Below the pieces are notes generated by a model. That model saw only the letters and a program-made list of their open reading frames with translations. It was not told the DNA's origin and did no database searches. This document shows, piece by piece, positions 60,104 through 64,000 of a stretch of 64,000 nt of DNA (positions within the stretch are counted from its first letter, which is position 1; every line of letters starts with the position of its first letter). The position numbers and the translations under genes are program-made. This DNA comes from Clostridiales bacterium CHKCI006 (lineage in GTDB: Bacteria > Bacillota_I > Bacilli_A > Erysipelotrichales > Coprobacillaceae): positions 60,317 to 124,316 of the forward strand of contig FCNA01000026.1 in NCBI GenBank assembly GCA_900018345.1, in the 5' to 3' direction.

Positions 60104-60566
60104 ACGTTATGCATTAAACGACTTGTCTATCAGGTATGTCACCTGACCAGTTCATAATCATCGAGATTGATAGTGACGATTCCAAGCAAGCGCCATCCCC
60201 CTCGTTGACGATATAATCTCAGTGATCGAGTCTGCTTATATACATTCCTCCTTATGATTGCATCAAGCATCTTATGCCCTCAACATGTCCTTGCAGCTGG
60301 CATGGATCTTACCTGTAGCATCAACTAAACCCAAAAAGTGTCTTAGATACACCCTGAATCCATCCATTTTAGATCTTCACTATAAACTGTTTATTTGGCA
60401 ATCGCACGCTAATGAGCCACATCCGACCATCCCTCCAAAAAGAAAAAGAGGCATTCATATCACAGAATAAGGATACAATCAAAGCCCAAAACCTGCTGTT
60501 GCCCTGCTTTCAGGCAATGTTATATCTACAATTCATTTCAAAAACTGCTTCATCGTAAGTAAATTA

Positions 60567-60575
60567 TGTTATAAT
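60567..60575 (+). promoter_or_regulatory. Extended -10 promoter
   Basis: TG-T-TATAAT, 36 bp before the ATG at 60612, followed by an AAGGGA ribosome site. Confidence 0.5.
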
Positions 60576-60611
60576 GGTGATACATCAAAGCAAAAGAAAG
60601 GGACGAAAACA

Positions 60612-61112
60612 ATGAACGATCAAGAGAAACAAACCCAGGAATTCACCGATGGCGAAATGGTGGATGAAAGAGCTCCTATTGTGATTGAAGCCGATAACCG
60701 CAATAAGAATTATTTATTTGAGTTCGAAGACGATCTGACTAAACAAAATATAGACAAAGAAACCATTCATACCTACGTTTCCAGTATTGAATTCTATTTG
60801 ATCCAATACCTGACCTACGATGGAAAGATCATCAGCATGGAAGATGGTGCCAATACTGGACGCATCGATGATTTCTTAAGTGAATTCTTCTTACATAAAT
60901 GCATGTGGGCCAGCGTCAAGACCCTCAAAGAATATCTTGTTAGTCTGGATCTTTTTTACCAAAGCATGGCGAAACACCAGCATATCAGTGAAGAAGATGC
61001 TAAGCAAGTCACTGACTATCTTATCTCCCATAAAGATCCACTCATCGATCGCTATACAAATTACAATGATGATCCGGAATCTTTGGATCACCATTGGGAA
61101 CTGTTTATCTAA
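60612..61112 (+). CDS. Helical protein of unknown function (SAM-like/core-binding resemblance)
   Basis: 166 residues with an acidic N-terminus. The middle (about 40-140) is all-helical with a pattern like the N-terminal core-binding domain of tyrosine recombinases (KETIHTYVSSIEFYLIQYL, then SVKTLKEYLVSLDLFYQSMA). No catalytic recombinase domain follows, and the residues between helices (GANTGRIDDFLSEFFLHKCM) resemble a small Firmicute family of stand-alone proteins. Good promoter and ribosome site, so probably a real gene. Function unknown. Confidence 0.7.
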   Translation: MNDQEKQTQEFTDGEMVDERAPIVIEADNRNKNYLFEFEDDLTKQNIDKETIHTYVSSIEFYLIQYLTYDGKIISMEDGANTGRIDDFLSEFFLHKCMWASVKTLKEYLVSLDLFYQSMAKHQHISEEDAKQVTDYLISHKDPLIDRYTNYNDDPESLDHHWELFI

Positions 61113-61217
61113 TCAGCATAAAAGCATGATCGAACTATTGAGTCAGTTTTTGTCATACAATCCATGACTTATTAAGTTCCTTGTCAAGTAAACAAGTGAA
61201 ATATCTCAAACATATAG

Positions 61218-61688
61218 TTAAGTATCCGCCGTATCTCCATCGATATGGCGGATATTTGTGTTTATAAGACATGATCCACACTCAAATTGACAACATTTCT
61301 TTTCGAATAGACAAACATCCATTTCCGTACGAATCTGATCTAACTTCTTTTCTACCATGTCGAAAGACTTCACGGCTTCATCGATGGTACAGTAAAACTG
61401 ATCTTTTGCCTGCATACATACATCTAACCATCCCATAAACGATATTTCCGCGAAGTATTTCCCAGCGCAATATGATTGCCTTTTTAACACCCACACTCTC
61501 TCATATGTATATGGTTTCGAAGCATTGTTTGCTTCATACAATGATAACATAGTTTTTAGGATACGACGCAGCAAGCCCATCATCGCTATGATCAATAAAA
61601 AATACCTGCGATAATCATAGATATGGCTATAATGCATAGAATAAATAATAGAAGGCTTCTTAAGAAGATTGAAAAGGTATATTAGCAT
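61218..61688 (-). CDS. Possible cysteine-rich small protein
   Basis: An open frame of 156 codons. A more likely product of about 110 residues would start near 61550. The C-terminal part has a cluster of the form KCCxxxCxxC (EKKCCQFECGSC) and earlier Cys residues, and the middle is charged and helical. No convincing ribosome site precedes any start, and the last codons lie inside a hairpin (TATCCGCC at 61223-61230 with GGCGGATA at 61247-61254). It may be real, a relic, or chance. Confidence 0.35.
   Translation of the reverse strand: MLIYLFNLLKKPSIIYSMHYSHIYDYRRYFLLIIAMMGLLRRILKTMLSLYEANNASKPYTYERVWVLKRQSYCAGKYFAEISFMGWLDVCMQAKDQFYCTIDEAVKSFDMVEKKLDQIRTEMDVCLFEKKCCQFECGSCLINTNIRHIDGDTADT
61223..61254. 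terminator. Hairpin, possible terminator of the 60612 gene
   Basis: TATCCGCC and GGCGGATA form an 8-bp stem with further inner pairing (TATC/GATA). The plus strand continues TTTGTGTTT; the minus strand lacks a T-run. About 110 bp after the plus-strand gene. Confidence 0.35.
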
Positions 61689-61705
61689 AAAATGTCAGAA
61701 AATTC

Positions 61706-61733
61706 TATTTTATCAGTTATAACTGATAAAATA
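61706..61733. promoter_or_regulatory. Perfect 28-bp palindrome upstream of the DUF4143 ATPase
   Basis: The sequence is its own reverse complement with no spacer; half-site TATTTTATCAGTTA, dyad between 61719 and 61720. It has no T-run, so an operator is more likely than a terminator. It lies about 72 bp before the ATPase start. Confidence 0.5.
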
Positions 61734-61804
61734 AGAAAACGCATTTGTAATTCAAATATACTTTTAATATCATAATAGTAGTTTTAGAAAAGGCGGCCTG
61801 CATC

Positions 61805-63019
61805 ATGATTAAACGTGAAACATATATGAAGCGTATTCGCCCATTTATAGGAAATGATCTCGTTAAAGTATTGACCGGTATGCGGCGTAGTGGGAAATCT
61901 GTGATGCTTGATTTGAACAAAGAAGAGTTAGTCAATATGGGGGTTACTCAGAGTCAGTTTATCTCAATCAATTTTGAGAACATGCGCAATGCGCATCTTT
62001 GCACTGCAACTGCCCTTCATGAAGAAATCCTTCTTCGAGCAAAAGCAATCGAAGGGAAAGTCTATTTGTTTTTTGATGAAATTCAAGAAGTGAAAGACTG
62101 GGAAAAATGTATTAATTCTTTTCGCGTAGAACTCGATTGTGACATTTATATTACCGGCTCCAATGCGAAATTATTATCAGGAGAACTCGCCACTTACCTG
62201 GCCGGACGATACGTTGAGTTTATTGTTTATCCATTTTCCTATGCAGAGTTTATCGATCTATATCATACTGTATACCCTGATGCAGACAATCGGCAATGTT
62301 TCAACAAATACCTAACGGTTGGCGGCATGCCTTACTTAAGCAATTTACATTATGATGATACGGCCAGTCAGCAATACCTAAGAGATCTGTTTAACTCCGT
62401 AGAACTAAAAGATATGGTCAAACGTCATCACATACGGGATGTTGATATGTTAGAACGGATCATTGCTTACATCACTTCTAACTTTGGCACAACCTTTTCA
62501 TCTACCGCCATTTCCAAATACTTAAAGAGCGAAGGAAGACCGATCTCACCCGAAACAGTCCTCAACTATATGAAAGCATGTACAGACGCATTCCTATTTT
62601 ATCAGGTTAAACGACAGGATCTGCAAGGAAAGAAGATCTTGACAGTCAATGAAAAGTATTATGTAGCTGATCATGGAATCCGCGAAGCCGTCTTCGGCGG
62701 GAATATGAAGGATATCAATCTCGTTCTTGAGAATATCGTCTATATGGAACTCTTACGTCGTGGTTACCACGTCACCGTTGGTAAGGTCGGAGATAGAGAG
62801 ATTGATTTTGTATGTGAGAAGCAGGGAAACAAGCTTTATGTACAGGTGGTATATCTTTTAGCCTCTGAAGAAACCATACAACGTGAATTTGGTATCTATG
62901 ATCGTGTACGAGATAACTTTCCTAAATATGTACTGTCATTAGATGAATTTGATATGAGCAGAGACGGAATCAAACATTGGAATATACGTGATTTTCTACT
63001 GGCTAAAGAGTGGAACTAA
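61805..63019 (+). CDS. AAA+ ATPase with DUF4143 C-terminal domain
   Basis: 404 residues. Walker A is TGMRRSGKS (27-35) and Walker B VYLFFDEIQEV. The sensor region is DIYITGSNAKLL, followed by LAGRYVEFIVYPFSYAEF, typical of the AAA_14/DUF4143 group. The C-terminal part ends with a PD-(D/E)xK-like core (REIDFVCEKQGNKLYVQVVY). The group is widespread, usually single-gene and often horizontally transferred; function is unclear, sometimes linked to stress or mobile-element defence. GGCGG precedes the ATG. It is isolated, next to an IS element. Confidence 0.92.
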   Translation: MIKRETYMKRIRPFIGNDLVKVLTGMRRSGKSVMLDLNKEELVNMGVTQSQFISINFENMRNAHLCTATALHEEILLRAKAIEGKVYLFFDEIQEVKDWEKCINSFRVELDCDIYITGSNAKLLSGELATYLAGRYVEFIVYPFSYAEFIDLYHTVYPDADNRQCFNKYLTVGGMPYLSNLHYDDTASQQYLRDLFNSVELKDMVKRHHIRDVDMLERIIAYITSNFGTTFSSTAISKYLKSEGRPISPETVLNYMKACTDAFLFYQVKRQDLQGKKILTVNEKYYVADHGIREAVFGGNMKDINLVLENIVYMELLRRGYHVTVGKVGDREIDFVCEKQGNKLYVQVVYLLASEETIQREFGIYDRVRDNFPKYVLSLDEFDMSRDGIKHWNIRDFLLAKEWN

Positions 63020-63169
63020 TAATGTATATACTATGTAATAAAGATATGCAATCGAAATCGTTTATTAATTAAAGAAGCTGTAATGAAATTACTTTCTGCA
63101 GGACCATATCACAGGAAACTTTTACAATCACATTGAAAAGCATGGATACAATGAATATGTGAATGATAA

Positions 63170-63377
63170 ATGCTAAGAATAGAAAATATTGATGAAATCA
63201 ATGCTTTTAAATCATTAACCGCTTCCTTAGAATATCGATACATTCATTCATCATCAGTTAACGACATAATGAATTTGTATGTGATATCTGGATATACTCA
63301 ACCTATTTTCAAGGTGGTGTGTCCGTTTTCTCAAACGAGAAAACCTGTAACCATTAACGTCAGCCTAGTCCATACGT
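63170..63377 (+). pseudogene. Gene fragment cut by the IS element
   Basis: A frame opening MLRIENIDEINAFKSLTASL runs up to the likely IS end at 63378 and then reads into the element. Just upstream, overlapping it, another frame gives a protein-like stretch DHITGNFYNHIEKHGYNEYV before a stop at about 63175. So 63050-63377 looks like remains of one or two genes, perhaps broken by the insertion. No family recognised. Confidence 0.25.
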
Positions 63378-64000
63378 TGGTACTATGTCAAGAAAAAGTG
63401 CCAGTTAAAATGAGAAATATGCATTCATATACTCAGCTACCAGTGCATTATATTGACTTCTTTTCATAATAAGCCTGTTCATACTGGTTGGGGCTTTTGT
63501 ATTCACAATGACCATGTATTCTCACCGTGTTATAAAACGTCTCTATATACTCGAATATGAGCCTCTTAGCCTGGTCATAATCCCATATCCTGTACTTATT
63601 CAGCCACTCTCTTTTAATTAACGAGTGAAAAGATTCGATGCATGCATTGTCCCATGGCGTCCCTTTTTCTGAATAGCTCTTGGTCATTTTCTCCGTCAGT
63701 TCCTTATATAACGAACTTGTAAACTGCCTCCCACGATCGCTATGGATGATCAATGGGTTATCCACTTTTCTGCGTTTCTTCGCTATTTTGATGACTTCTA
63801 GAACGGATTCAGCTGTCATATCACGGGTTAATACCCACGCAATGATTTTACGTGAATATAAATCCATGATACTAGTCAAATAAACAAATCCATCTTGATA
63901 CGTCCAAATATAAGTAATATCTGTACACCATACCGCATCTGGCCTTTCCGGATTAAATTGTCTGTGCAACAGATTCTTTAACCGGTCACTGAAATCTACG
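63378..64000 (-). mobile_element. IS3-family insertion sequence (partial, continues past the window)
   Basis: Contains the integrase gene on the minus strand. The likely outer end is TGGTACTATGTCAAGAAAAA at 63378-63397, beginning with TG as IS3 ends do, about 70 bp beyond the transposase stop. The other end and orfA lie outside the window, so the inverted repeat cannot be paired. Confidence 0.6.
63448..64000 (-). CDS. IS3-family transposase OrfB (rve integrase), 5' end outside the window
   Basis: At least 184 residues of a DDE integrase core: WCTDITYIW (first Asp), IIHSDRGRQFTS (second Asp), and NACIESFHSLIKREWL (Glu), spaced as in IS3/IS150-group OrfB. The end is YKSPNQYEQAYYEKK. The frame is open to the last base of the window, so the start and the HTH part are missing here, not necessarily in the genome. 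The visible catalytic part is intact. Confidence 0.93.
   Translation of the reverse strand, partial: VDFSDRLKNLLHRQFNPERPDAVWCTDITYIWTYQDGFVYLTSIMDLYSRKIIAWVLTRDMTAESVLEVIKIAKKRRKVDNPLIIHSDRGRQFTSSLYKELTEKMTKSYSEKGTPWDNACIESFHSLIKREWLNKYRIWDYDQAKRLIFEYIETFYNTVRIHGHCEYKSPNQYEQAYYEKKSI

Noticed and set aside
60258..60470. 70-codon plus-strand frame in the gap after the pseudo-RelA gene
   Set aside because: No ribosome site or promoter, composition not protein-like, no motif.
60612..61112. Tyrosine recombinase
   Set aside because: Only a helical core-binding-like part is present. No catalytic domain or Arg/His/Tyr residues follow.

Overview
The window looks like a chromosomal segment of a low-to-moderate G+C Firmicute, most likely a gut member of the Erysipelotrichia. 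The reasons are AGGAGG-type ribosome sites, intrinsic terminators with T-runs, many RpiR-type and PRD regulators, PTS sugar transporters, a WXG100/EssC secretion locus and large anchored surface proteins. I cannot name the species. No rRNA, tRNA or CRISPR array is visible.

Layout. 1-1.25 kb: a small membrane protein and an RpiR-type regulator. 1.27-14.2 kb (minus strand): one tightly overlapped operon of 16 genes for a type VII (ESX-like) secretion system. It runs PP2C phosphatase, EssC ATPase with FHA domains, a YukD-like protein, two related EspG-like proteins, a series of small helical/WXG100 proteins, two DUF4176-like proteins, a long WXG-headed candidate substrate and a Ser/Thr kinase. 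No EsaA, EssA or EssB is visible. 14.4-20.5 kb: a lipoprotein with a probable damaged 3' end, a small exported protein, a phasin-like/UbiB pair, and a secreted esterase containing two nearly identical tandem modules. 20.6-26.2 kb: two coupled RpiR-like genes, a GNAT acetyltransferase, an alpha/beta hydrolase, a MocR regulator and a HAD phosphatase. 26.4-37.3 kb: a GH4 phospho-glycosidase, a membrane-anchored caspase/CHAT-like protein and a 1976-residue surface protein with a transglutaminase-like domain. 37.6-40.6 kb: two divergent MATE exporters. 41-49.5 kb: a sugar region with EIIC, an EIIBC fusion, a LicR-like PRD activator, two ChbG-type deacetylases and a cytoplasmic sulfatase; a shared dyad precedes the ChbG/sulfatase units. 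50-51.2 kb: decayed sequence and a transposase-like fragment.

51.2-60 kb holds two divergent units. The minus-strand operon encodes a class B penicillin-binding protein, a SEDS (FtsW/RodA) protein with an N-terminal FHA-like domain, a VWA protein, a membrane-tethered kinase-like protein and a PP2C phosphatase. This joins a TerY-P-like VWA/kinase/phosphatase triad to peptidoglycan synthesis. The plus-strand pair encodes a Cro/CI-type regulator and a protein that I read as a catalytically degenerate RelA/SpoT homologue keeping its TGS domain. 60.6-64 kb: a small helical protein, an AAA+/DUF4143 ATPase behind a perfect 28-bp palindrome, and an IS3-type element cut by the window edge.

The most unusual content is the two phospho-threonine-style circuits (kinase, PP2C phosphatase and FHA). 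One is wired to type VII secretion, the other to a cell-wall polymerase/transpeptidase pair, with the pseudo-RelA beside the second.
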